Shown here one piece after another: positions 1 through 7,728 of a DNA stretch of 64,000 bases. The stretch is from assembly GCA_936914845.1 (NCBI GenBank), contig CAKZGE010000005.1, positions 248,001 through 312,000 of the forward strand, given 5' to 3'. The notes below the pieces were generated by a model. That model was not told the DNA's origin, did no database searches, and saw nothing but the letters and a program-made list of their open reading frames with translations. Numbering within the stretch: the stretch's first letter is position 1; each line of letters starts with the position of its first letter. The DNA comes from an uncultured Chloracidobacterium sp. (GTDB lineage Bacteria > Acidobacteriota > Blastocatellia > Pyrinomonadales > Pyrinomonadaceae). A program made the translations under genes and the position numbers.

Positions 1-586
1 AGGAAATGCTGAGCAATCTATATTTGTCTTTCATTGTGTCATCTGCCGCGATGACGTTGGCCAGATCGCTGAAATTGCGCGACATTTTGATACAGTATTC
101 GGGCAGCGGACAGTCGCGATAGATAAAGGTCAAGGCAAGCGTTTTGCCTTCGTAGTCCTTGAACGTAAACTTTTTGCCGTCTTGGTCAACCAGATTAAAG
201 ACCGGAACAGGTTTGCCGAGCTGAGCAAAATTGTCATTGATCGGTACGGGCCTATTTGGATCGACGGCTGCCAGAATGGCGACCTTTTCTAAATAGAAAG
301 GTTCGGCGGCGGCATTATCTACAACCAACTCGGCCCGGATCTCAGACCCCGGCGTCAGGTCATCCCAGATCCAATCTTCATGGATCGGAAAATCCATGGT
401 CATCGGTTCCATAAAACCCGGTATCTCTTCGTGTTCGACCTTTGCCTTTTTGGCTGCACGGTCAACGGAGACGACCTTTCCTTTTAGCGGATAACGTTTT
501 GCGGCGGCGGACGGCTGATCGGCAGCCGGCTTTTGGCATGCGGTAAGCAGCAAGGCCAAACAAATGAACAGGATAGATGATCGCAT
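1..586 (-). CDS. SCO1/SenC-family copper chaperone with N-terminal CusF-like domain (partial)
   Basis: The reading frame runs off the left edge, so the C-terminus is missing. The start shows a lipoprotein signal with lipobox LLTAC, so the protein is probably anchored in the periplasm. Residues ~30-110 resemble the CusF/copper-binding domain, with the motif PGFMEPMTMDFP. A thioredoxin-fold SCO domain follows, with the metal-binding pair in the CX5C form CPLPEYC rather than the classical CXXXC. By family, SCO proteins deliver copper to the CuA site of cytochrome oxidase. The fused CusF-like part suggests a second copper-binding step. It lies on the same strand as the downstream transglycosylase gene, 8 bases away, so the two may be co-transcribed. 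Family assignment is good; exact target oxidase is not visible here. Confidence 0.82.
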   Translation of the reverse strand, partial: MRSSILFICLALLLTACQKPAADQPSAAAKRYPLKGKVVSVDRAAKKAKVEHEEIPGFMEPMTMDFPIHEDWIWDDLTPGSEIRAELVVDNAAAEPFYLEKVAILAAVDPNRPVPINDNFAQLGKPVPVFNLVDQDGKKFTFKDYEGKTLALTFIYRDCPLPEYCIKMSRNFSDLANVIAADDTMKDKYRLLSIS

Positions 587-594
587 TGTATAGA

Positions 595-3036
595 TTATTT
601 CTTCTTTAAGTCTTCGTTTCGCCACAACCGGTATAAGCGGTAAGTGGCCATTACTTTATAAACATAGTCCTTGGATTGTGCAAACGCAATCTCAGACACG
701 TAGCGGTCCGGATCCGACGAAGATGACCGCCGAAGCCATCGGCGCATATTGTCCTCACCGCCGTTATAGCTTGCTGCGACGGCTTGCGGCTGATTTGGAA
801 ACAGCAAGAAAAGATCTGCCGCATATTGTGAGCCGAACAGCACTGCAGTGTCCGGGTCGTAAAGTTCGCTTTGCCGAAAATCGATGCGTTTTAGGTCGCG
901 GGCAACTTTTTCGGATGTGGTAGAAATGAACTGCATCAAACCGCGGGCAGCGGCATACGACTTTACATCCGGCCGATAGCGCGATTCCTGGCGCATTATC
1001 GAAAGAAGAAATCGCGGATCGACGTGCCTCGGTGCGGCATGGTTAAGCAGTGAGCGTTGGTACGGCGCCGGATAGAGCAGGTCGGCATATTCGGCGGGCA
1101 TCAATTCGGGCTGAAAATCTGCGGGCACACCGCGAAATAACGGTTCGGCAAACGCAACCGCCCTGTAGGCAAGGTCGCCGCGTTCATAAAGCACCGCCAG
1201 CGAACATTCTTCGTCCGTTGACGCGCTCTTTACAACTCCTTTTTCACGCAGGGCGGCATCCGCCTCCGGGGCGGCCTCATCGTATAGGCCAAGAAAAAGC
1301 AGTTCGTTTGCCGCCAATGCGTGGATCCCGTCCGCCTTGGGCCGGCCTTTTTCATCAGAAATAACTCCCCGGCCGCCAAGTTCGACAAATTTGAAAGGCC
1401 GAAGATTGCGGTAGGCGGGCAACAGGGTATAGATCTTTTTCAGTTCTTCCAGAAGTTTTTCGCGCGGCCCGGCATCCGGCGTTAAACGTAGAAGGGCCTG
1501 AACGCCGGTTCGACGGCTGTCGGGATCACCGCTGTCGGCAGATCGACGAAGCGCCGCCATCTTTTCAACAAGGGCGTTCTTTGCGGCCGGTACGGCGTGC
1601 ATCGCCAAAAGCCGCTCGGTGGCGCGTCCGCCATAATATTCGGCACGTCCATCCGTGATCGAAAGGTATTCGTCTATTGCCTCGCCGTAGCGGCCTAAGC
1701 CTTCTAACGACAAAGCCCGGAGCATCTTCAATTCCGGCCGGTTGGTGCCGCCGGGCGAAGCCGAGGCCAGATCCGGCAATTGCAAGAGCCGGTCGATATC
1801 TGCGATCGTTGCTTCCCACTCATTTTTTGAAAGTCGAATGCGGGCGGTGCCAAAAATTGCGACGGCCTCCGCCGGTCGCCCGCGGAAAACTTCCTGTGTT
1901 TTTTCGGACCACTTCATTGCTTCTGTATCGTGGCCCTGGTCGCGGAGGACGTCGATAATGTTCAGATACGCCCGCTGGAGTCTTTCATCATCCGGATATT
2001 TTTCGATGAAAGATTCGTAGCGGCTGATCGCTTCGCGATGCTTTCCGAGCCGGGCGTAGGCTGATGCGGCCTGCAGCAGGGCGTCGCGGCTGGCAGGATG
2101 GTCCGGGAATTGTTCTTGTGTGCGTTCATACCACCGAACCGCTTCCGGAAAATCGGCGAGCTGCGTAAAACCGCGCCCGATCTGGAAAATGGCGTCCGGT
2201 ACGATGCCGCTGGCCGGATGGTCGTTGATGATCGCTTGAAAATGCAGGCGAGCGTCAAAAAAATCGCGATTGAATTGATAGATCTGAGCACGGCGAAGGT
2301 GCTCGGTGTCCGATAGTTTTGGGACGATCTTGCCTGCCTGGTCCGGAGCGAGGTCAATGGTGTCGAGTCCTTTTGCTGCTTCAAGGGCAATGTCGTCCGG
2401 CTGCGAAGGGTCTGCCGATCTTTCTACCAACTGCGTGAAATTGTCGCGGGCCGCCTGCTTATTGCCGACGGCGAGATAGGCACGTGCCAATAGAAGCCGG
2501 TCTTCGCGTGCGATGGATGATTCGCCGCGGAATTTCGGCAGCGTCGAAGATGCGGCCAAAAGAGCCAGTCTGTCATTCAGGTTTTTGACGGCCAGTTCAT
2601 AATTCCCGCTTTCGTAATAGCTGCGGGCATTGCGTTCGCGGGCGGCGTCGGCCAAAAGGCTTTTTGGATAGAACGCGATAAGTTGAGAAAGAGTAGTCCG
2701 TTCGAGCAGCAGATTGCCGCTTTGGCGAGCGATCTTCGCAATGTGCCACAAAGCATATTCACGCAAAATTGAATTCGAATCGGCCGTCAGCTGATAGGCG
2801 GCTAAAGCGGCAGATATATTGCCGCTGCGCTCCAAAAGCCGAGCCAGCAAATATGGATAATTATTCAGCTCGAAAGCGGCAGCGTCCCGGGCGGACATTT
2901 CCTTGAGTAACGCTATCGCCGCTTGATCATTTCCGCTCGCCAATGCTTCATGCAAACGGGCATGGTCATCGGTACCGGCTGTCAGGGCCGTATGGGCAAA
3001 GATAATAATAGCGGCGAGAACGGCAAAGCAACGCAT
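595..3036 (-). CDS. Soluble lytic murein transglycosylase (Slt-like) with TPR repeats
   Basis: An 813-residue secreted protein with an N-terminal signal peptide. Its long middle part consists of TPR/superhelical repeats (for example around FNRDFFDARLHFQAI). The C-terminal SLT domain begins near residue 680. The catalytic glutamate lies in SIMRQESRYRP, followed by the family motifs ARGLMQF and AVAASYNGG. Proteins of this family cleave the MurNAc-GlcNAc bond in peptidoglycan to leave 1,6-anhydro ends, acting in the periplasm during wall turnover. Length and order match Slt70-type enzymes, although the helical part is richer in TPRs than in E. coli Slt. The gene lies just upstream of, and on the same strand as, the SCO-like copper protein. 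Confidence 0.93.
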   Translation of the reverse strand: MRCFAVLAAIIIFAHTALTAGTDDHARLHEALASGNDQAAIALLKEMSARDAAAFELNNYPYLLARLLERSGNISAALAAYQLTADSNSILREYALWHIAKIARQSGNLLLERTTLSQLIAFYPKSLLADAARERNARSYYESGNYELAVKNLNDRLALLAASSTLPKFRGESSIAREDRLLLARAYLAVGNKQAARDNFTQLVERSADPSQPDDIALEAAKGLDTIDLAPDQAGKIVPKLSDTEHLRRAQIYQFNRDFFDARLHFQAIINDHPASGIVPDAIFQIGRGFTQLADFPEAVRWYERTQEQFPDHPASRDALLQAASAYARLGKHREAISRYESFIEKYPDDERLQRAYLNIIDVLRDQGHDTEAMKWSEKTQEVFRGRPAEAVAIFGTARIRLSKNEWEATIADIDRLLQLPDLASASPGGTNRPELKMLRALSLEGLGRYGEAIDEYLSITDGRAEYYGGRATERLLAMHAVPAAKNALVEKMAALRRSADSGDPDSRRTGVQALLRLTPDAGPREKLLEELKKIYTLLPAYRNLRPFKFVELGGRGVISDEKGRPKADGIHALAANELLFLGLYDEAAPEADAALREKGVVKSASTDEECSLAVLYERGDLAYRAVAFAEPLFRGVPADFQPELMPAEYADLLYPAPYQRSLLNHAAPRHVDPRFLLSIMRQESRYRPDVKSYAAARGLMQFISTTSEKVARDLKRIDFRQSELYDPDTAVLFGSQYAADLFLLFPNQPQAVAASYNGGEDNMRRWLRRSSSSDPDRYVSEIAFAQSKDYVYKVMATYRLYRLWRNEDLKKK

Positions 3037-3062
3037 AATATAAATTCTAGCTTGAAGCAGCC

Positions 3063-3097
3063 GTAAATAAAAAAGAGAGGCTGAAAAACAGCCTCTT
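3063..3097 (-). terminator. Intrinsic terminator after the FG-GAP gene
   Basis: AGAGGCTG (3076-3083) pairs with CAGCCTCT (3089-3096) around a five-base loop. Read on the minus strand the hairpin is followed by a T-rich run. It lies between the FG-GAP gene and the transglycosylase gene and should end the FG-GAP transcript. Confidence 0.8.
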
Positions 3098-3126
3098 GTC
3101 TAAGGGCACTAATGCCTAGGGGGTAA

Positions 3127-3801
3127 CTAAAATTTACGTGGGTCCCGTACAACGGGCATATTTTTGGGTAATTGGTCCCGTTTGGAAAATCGGGCGGTGC
3201 GGAAACGCGGACCGGTACTTTCGTAAATAAAGTAGGTTCCCGCCCGTTTTACCGCGAAATCGATGGTTCCGTCACCGTCGTAATCGCCCGGTGCCGGACG
3301 GTCGTCATCAAATCCCAACACCAGCGGTTCGATCTCGCCCGTATCAATATTGAGTCTTTGCCAGCGGCCGCGGCTATAAACTGCCGGCTCTGCCTTACCA
3401 TCGCCATCATAGTCCGCCGGCACCAACAGATCGGCTGTGAAATCACCGAGTGTGAAAACTCGCCAATTCTCGGTGGAACTAAACATGATGTACCATCCAT
3501 TCTCGCCCGGGCGAAAGAAAGCCAGGTCGGCTTTTCCGTCACCGTCATAATCGGCGGGAACGGGCGTATCACCGCGTTTGCCCCATTTTTTAACGATCAC
3601 ATTTTTCGCGTCCCCGTCGTCGGCCGCCAGCGAGATGTACCAATTTCCCGTCGCGGGCCGCCAAAATGCGTTGTCGATAACGCCGTCGCCATCGTAATCG
3701 GCCTTGACCGAAACATCATTCTTTCCGCCCGCGGCGTTAATGGCGACAGCGGCAATAAGAAAAAGGAACGTCAATTTTATTAACTTCAACGCGCGAAACA
3801 T
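3127..3801 (-). CDS. Secreted FG-GAP/VCBS repeat protein
   Basis: A frame start 54 bases further upstream exists, but the methionine chosen here begins a clear signal peptide (MFRALKLIKLTFLFLIAAVA). The mature protein is about 200 residues and made of four calcium-binding-type repeats, each opening with DYDGDG (DYDGDGVID, DYDGDGKAD, DYDGDGKAE, DYDGDGTID), and three of them continuing to an aromatic WYI/YFIY-like strand. Such repeats form beta-propeller blades in integrin-like and surface proteins, and four blades may be only part of a propeller. No catalytic domain is seen. The protein is probably extracellular or periplasmic. Its function cannot be assigned. It has its own terminator and is divergent from folD. 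Confidence 0.85.
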   Translation of the reverse strand: MFRALKLIKLTFLFLIAAVAINAAGGKNDVSVKADYDGDGVIDNAFWRPATGNWYISLAADDGDAKNVIVKKWGKRGDTPVPADYDGDGKADLAFFRPGENGWYIMFSSTENWRVFTLGDFTADLLVPADYDGDGKAEPAVYSRGRWQRLNIDTGEIEPLVLGFDDDRPAPGDYDGDGTIDFAVKRAGTYFIYESTGPRFRTARFSKRDQLPKNMPVVRDPRKF

Positions 3802-3923
3802 TAGCACAGATCCCTGACGGTCCGGCTGTTCAATAGCGATGCCGGCCATACACAAAAACTACATTTTCCTTTGACGCAAAATACCAGAGCCTTTTGCCTC
3901 TTTTTTTAATATGAGCGTAAAAA

Positions 3924-3953
3924 CTGACAATACCCGGTGAGTTCCTGTAAAAT
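3924..3953 (+). promoter_or_regulatory. Probable sigma-70 promoter of the folD operon
   Basis: CTGACA (3924-3929) and TAAAAT (3948-3953) are separated by 18 bases and lie 20 bases before the folD start. This is the only good -35/-10 pair seen in the divergent folD/FG-GAP gap. It is a consensus match by eye only. Confidence 0.45.
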
Positions 3954-3972
3954 CTAAGAACCATTAAAGTTT

Positions 3973-4905
3973 ATGTCAACAAGGATATTAAACGGCCGGC
4001 CGTTTGCCGAGGCGATCAAGTCTGAAACGGCCCGAGAGATCATTCAGCTAGAGCGAAAACACTCGTTTCGTCCGGGGTTGGCGGTCGTTCGTGTGGGCGA
4101 AGACCCGGCGTCTGCCGTGTATGTCGGCAGCAAAGTAAAAACTTCGGCCGAGCTCGGCATGCGTTCAGAGCACCTGCACTTTGAGAACGACATTTCGCAG
4201 GCAGAATTGCTGCAGATCGTCGGCGAACTTAATCAACGCGACGACATCGACGGAATTTTGGTTCAGTTGCCTCTACCCGTTCATATCGATGAGGCCGCGG
4301 TGTTGGAGGCCATCGACCCGCAAAAAGATGTGGACGGATTTCATCCGATCAACGTCGGACGGCTTTCATTGGGCGAACGTTCATTGGTGCCTTGCACACC
4401 TGCCGGTGTCATTGAGGTGCTGAAACGGGCGGAGATCGAAATAGCCGGGGCCAATGCGGTGGTCGTCGGCCGCAGCAATATTGTCGGAAAGCCGATGGCA
4501 ATGCTTCTTTTAAAAGAGAATGCGACGGTTACGATCTGCCATTCGCGGACCACAGACCTGCCGGCAATAACGAGCCAAGCAGATATATTGGTCGCAGCCA
4601 TCGGCCGGCCCGGGTTTATTAAAGCGGAACACATTCGCGAAGGTGCCTGTGTAATAGATGTCGGAATTAACAGTGTGACGGATGCAGATCTGCTGCCGCA
4701 ATTCTTTTCCCGCGAAGATCTTCAGAAACGCCGCAGTGTTATCGAAAGCCGCGGGGCGACTCTGGTCGGTGACGTGGCGGCAAAAGACGCCATTGCAAAA
4801 GCGGGCAGTTTTACTCCGGTGCCGGGCGGCATAGGCCTTTTGACAGTGGCGATGTTGATGAAAAATACGGTAGAAGCGGCAAAGATGCGTCGTGGAATAG
4901 AATAA
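3973..4905 (+). CDS. folD: Methylenetetrahydrofolate dehydrogenase/cyclohydrolase FolD
   Basis: A 310-residue bifunctional enzyme of one-carbon metabolism that interconverts 5,10-methylene-, methenyl- and 10-formyl-tetrahydrofolate in the cytoplasm. The catalytic YxxxK motif is YVGSK. The substrate-binding segments GILVQLPLP and KDVDGFHPINVGRL are present. The Rossmann motif is GRSNIVGKPMAMLL, and the C-terminal signature is PVPGGIGLLTVAML, where the usual GVGPMT is replaced by GIGLLT. The gene heads a tight run with the MazG-like gene (2-base gap), coaE and the first peptide-binding protein, so these are probably one transcript. Length is slightly above the usual 280-300 residues. Confidence 0.96.
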   Translation: MSTRILNGRPFAEAIKSETAREIIQLERKHSFRPGLAVVRVGEDPASAVYVGSKVKTSAELGMRSEHLHFENDISQAELLQIVGELNQRDDIDGILVQLPLPVHIDEAAVLEAIDPQKDVDGFHPINVGRLSLGERSLVPCTPAGVIEVLKRAEIEIAGANAVVVGRSNIVGKPMAMLLLKENATVTICHSRTTDLPAITSQADILVAAIGRPGFIKAEHIREGACVIDVGINSVTDADLLPQFFSREDLQKRRSVIESRGATLVGDVAAKDAIAKAGSFTPVPGGIGLLTVAMLMKNTVEAAKMRRGIE

Positions 4906-4907
4906 TT

Positions 4908-5207
4908 ATGAATTTTGCTGAATATCAGAATGAAGCGAGCCAAACGGCTCTCTATCCGGAACGTCTGAACAATCTTGGTTACCCTACGCTCGGTTTGGCG
5001 GGTGAGGCAGGCGAGGTTGCCAATATCGTTAAAAAGATCCAACGGGATCTCGGCGGTCAGATCACCGAAGAGGTCCGCGGCAAATTAAAGGACGAATTGG
5101 GCGATGTTCTGTGGTATATTTCTGCCTGTGCGGATGAATTAGGCTTGACGCTCGATGAGATAGCCGAATACAACGTGGCGAAGCTCGCAAAGCGTCATAA
5201 TAGGTAG
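4908..5207 (+). CDS. MazG-like nucleotide pyrophosphohydrolase
   Basis: A 99-residue all-alpha NTP pyrophosphatase of the MazG/iMazG superfamily. The metal-binding motif is split as GLAGEAGEVANIVKK and DELGDVLWYISACADELG, giving the expected ExxE and ExxD carboxylates. Such enzymes hydrolyse (d)NTPs or modified nucleotides to the monophosphate and pyrophosphate. Substrate cannot be read from sequence. The single-domain size matches phage and bacterial MazG-like proteins rather than the two-domain E. coli MazG. It lies two bases after folD and seven bases before coaE, which suggests a housekeeping operon. Confidence 0.87.
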   Translation: MNFAEYQNEASQTALYPERLNNLGYPTLGLAGEAGEVANIVKKIQRDLGGQITEEVRGKLKDELGDVLWYISACADELGLTLDEIAEYNVAKLAKRHNR

Positions 5208-5214
5208 CCCGGCA

Positions 5215-5820
5215 ATGTTAAAAGTTGGCTTGACCGGTTCTATTGCTGTCGGAAAATCTACCGTTTGCGGCTATTTAGCTGAATTTGGCTGTCATGTGAT
5301 CGATGCTGACCGAACGGCACGAGAGGTGGTAGAAAAGGGAACTGAAGGACTGCGGCAGATCGTTGAGGAATTTGGCACCGGCGTTTTGCAGCCGAACGGC
5401 GAACTTGACCGACCGGCATTGGCAGAGATCGTTTTCAATGATGAACCGAAACGAATGCGGTTGAATGGGATAGTGCACCCTTTGGTTGCCCGGCGACAGG
5501 CACAAATACTGGAATCCCTTGAAAAAGCCGATCCAAATGGTATTGCCGTTGTAGATGCGGCACTGATGATCGAATCGGGCGGCTATCGAAATTTTCAGAA
5601 ACTTGTCGTGGTCTGGTGTGCTGAAGAAGTACAGATGAAGCGTCTTATGACGCGAGATTCTTTGTCGGCGGCGGACGCTAAAAAGCGGATAGCTGCCCAA
5701 ATGTCGCAGGAAGAGAAGAAAACCTATGCCGATATTCTGATCGACACTTCCGGCAGTCTTGAGCAGACAAGGGAAAATACAAGATCGGCTTTTCTTGAGT
5801 TAGAAATAGCGAATAGATGA
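5215..5820 (+). CDS. coaE: Dephospho-CoA kinase
   Basis: A 201-residue P-loop kinase for the last step of coenzyme A synthesis (3'-phosphorylation of dephospho-CoA). The Walker A motif is GLTGSIAVGKST at the N-terminus. The family motif DADRTAREVV follows near residue 30, then HPLV (the HP.V substrate motif) and VVDAALMIESG. The lid region is LMTRDSLSAADAKKRIAAQMS. Length matches the family. The stop codon overlaps the start of the following peptide-binding protein gene (ATGA), which indicates translational coupling. Confidence 0.95.
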   Translation: MLKVGLTGSIAVGKSTVCGYLAEFGCHVIDADRTAREVVEKGTEGLRQIVEEFGTGVLQPNGELDRPALAEIVFNDEPKRMRLNGIVHPLVARRQAQILESLEKADPNGIAVVDAALMIESGGYRNFQKLVVVWCAEEVQMKRLMTRDSLSAADAKKRIAAQMSQEEKKTYADILIDTSGSLEQTRENTRSAFLELEIANR

Positions 5821-7631
5821 AGGCAATATGGAACAATTTGATCGTCTCAGGCCGTTTTGCCGGCGGCTTGGCCGTGTTTGCAGCATTCTTTTTTGTTGCG
5901 GCGTGCGATCAGATCGAGCAGCCAAAGACCGAGCCTTTTGTTTCGGTAACAAAACCGCCTCGGCTGCAGGAATTTCGGTGGAGCAATGGGAAACTGCCGC
6001 GTTCATTTGACCCGGCAAAGGCATCTGCTCCGCCGGAAACGGATATTGTCCGAGCTATCTACGAAGGATTGACGGAGCTCGATCCGCGAACCTTAGAGGA
6101 ACGCCCGGCGGTCGCTGAAAAATGGACAAGCTCTGAAGACGAGCGAACGTGGACATTTCATTTGCGTTCTACGGCGCGTTGGTCAAACGGAGATCCGGTA
6201 ACCTCGGAGGATTTCGTTCGTTCGTGGAAGCGGTTGGCCGACCTTGGCCAAAAGGCGGCCCACCACGAATTGCTTGATAATTTCGCCGGTATTCCGGCCG
6301 ATCGGGCTAAACCGATGACAGCTGCTGAAGAGGCCGTTGAAATGCTTCTGAATTCGACGGCAGCCGAACGCCAGCCCAAGCCGGTCGCGGTTGAAACACC
6401 TTCGCCCGTGCAAGATATTCCTTCGCATGAAAGGAACGCCATTCCGGGAGCAGGCGTTCCGCAGCCAACACCTACTTTGAGTGTTTTTGCCGAGAACGAA
6501 CACACGCTTAAGGTGATATTGAAGCAGCCGGACAAAGATCTGCCAAAACTTTTGGCTCATCCGATCTTTCGCCCAACCCACCAAGACGAACCGGCGGCCG
6601 AAGATGATGCCGGTGCGGTGCCGCCGTCCGTGACCAACGGAGCCTTTCGGATCACCAATGTCGGGCCTGAGGGCATTCTGCTTGGACGCTCGGAAACATA
6701 TTGGAACCATTCTGCTGTAAAACTGAGCAGCGTTCGTTTTGTGCCAAAACCAAATGCCGAAGCCGCTTTAGAGGCCTATCGGGCCGGCGAACTTGACGCG
6801 GTGACCAATGCCGCCGTCGCCCCGCTGGCGCAAAAACTGCTGGCGCCCTACGATGATTTTAAAAAAACGGCCCATGCAGCGTTGAATTTTTACGAGATCA
6901 ATACCGCTCAATATCCTTTCAATGACCGCCGCGTGCGGGTCGCCCTGTCGGCTGCCATCGAACGCGAACGCTTGACCGAAGGTGAACTCGAAGGCAGCAC
7001 CAAGCCGGCCCGTGGATTTTTGCCGTTCGAGACAAGGCCGGACGGTGAACTGCTGCAAGATCGCGATAAAGCCCGGGAACTGCTGGAAGAAGCAGGATTT
7101 CCGGACGGCCTGCACTTTCCCATCATTCGATTGGTCATTAACCGCAATGAGACACAGCAGCGGGTCGCGAAGCTTGTTGCGCAAATGTGGAAGCAGAATT
7201 TAAACCTTGACACCGAGATCATCGTAAAAGACCTGAGCGAGCTTAACGCCGCCCGGCAAAGCGGTGATTTTGATCTGATCAGGCGCGGTGTGGTCTTTCC
7301 GGCTCCCGATTCGGCGGCGGCGTTCTCATCGATATTTGGTTCGTCGCAGGCGGTGGATGACGCCCCCGTTGTAGTCATTGGCAATCCTGAGCTGCGATCT
7401 GCAAATCCGCTTTTGCCGGACGCGACACCGACACCGGCTGCTGAGGCGCCGGAAAAAAGACCGCAGCAGATCACGCAGGAGCGGGCATTGTATGAAATGA
7501 AGGCAATACCGCTTTATTTTCCGGCTTCGTATGCTTTGGTCAAACCATATGTCAGCGGTTTTGATATGAACAGCATCGATGCCCCACTGCTTTCACAAGT
7601 GGCTATAGACAATGATTGGCAACTGAAGTAG
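5817..7631 (+). CDS. Peptide ABC transporter substrate-binding lipoprotein (SBP_bac_5), first copy
   Basis: A 604-residue extracytoplasmic solute-binding protein of the OppA/DppA family. It starts with a lipoprotein signal (lipobox FVAAC) and continues with the family opening FRWSNGKLPRSFDPAKA, then IVRAIYEGLTELDP and WTFHLRSTARWSNGDPVTSEDFVRSWKRL. A Pro/Ala-rich segment of about 60 residues near residue 190 looks like a low-complexity insertion between lobes. The gene overlaps coaE by four bases and is followed by a second, longer binding protein and the permeases. The two binding proteins are only distantly similar, so they probably bind different peptides. Confidence 0.92.
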   Translation: MKAIWNNLIVSGRFAGGLAVFAAFFFVAACDQIEQPKTEPFVSVTKPPRLQEFRWSNGKLPRSFDPAKASAPPETDIVRAIYEGLTELDPRTLEERPAVAEKWTSSEDERTWTFHLRSTARWSNGDPVTSEDFVRSWKRLADLGQKAAHHELLDNFAGIPADRAKPMTAAEEAVEMLLNSTAAERQPKPVAVETPSPVQDIPSHERNAIPGAGVPQPTPTLSVFAENEHTLKVILKQPDKDLPKLLAHPIFRPTHQDEPAAEDDAGAVPPSVTNGAFRITNVGPEGILLGRSETYWNHSAVKLSSVRFVPKPNAEAALEAYRAGELDAVTNAAVAPLAQKLLAPYDDFKKTAHAALNFYEINTAQYPFNDRRVRVALSAAIERERLTEGELEGSTKPARGFLPFETRPDGELLQDRDKARELLEEAGFPDGLHFPIIRLVINRNETQQRVAKLVAQMWKQNLNLDTEIIVKDLSELNAARQSGDFDLIRRGVVFPAPDSAAAFSSIFGSSQAVDDAPVVVIGNPELRSANPLLPDATPTPAAEAPEKRPQQITQERALYEMKAIPLYFPASYALVKPYVSGFDMNSIDAPLLSQVAIDNDWQLK

Positions 7632-7728
7632 CGTTTCGCCGATCTTATTGGAAACTTGCCTGCGGCCTTTCTCTCCGCCAAAGGTTTCGTTAAGTTTTAC
7701 GCACAATCAACGATTCGGAGTTTGCTGT

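Noticed and set aside
3172..3783. A 203-codon plus-strand frame opposite the FG-GAP gene.
   Set aside because: It mirrors the DYDGDG repeats and has no signal peptide or domain.
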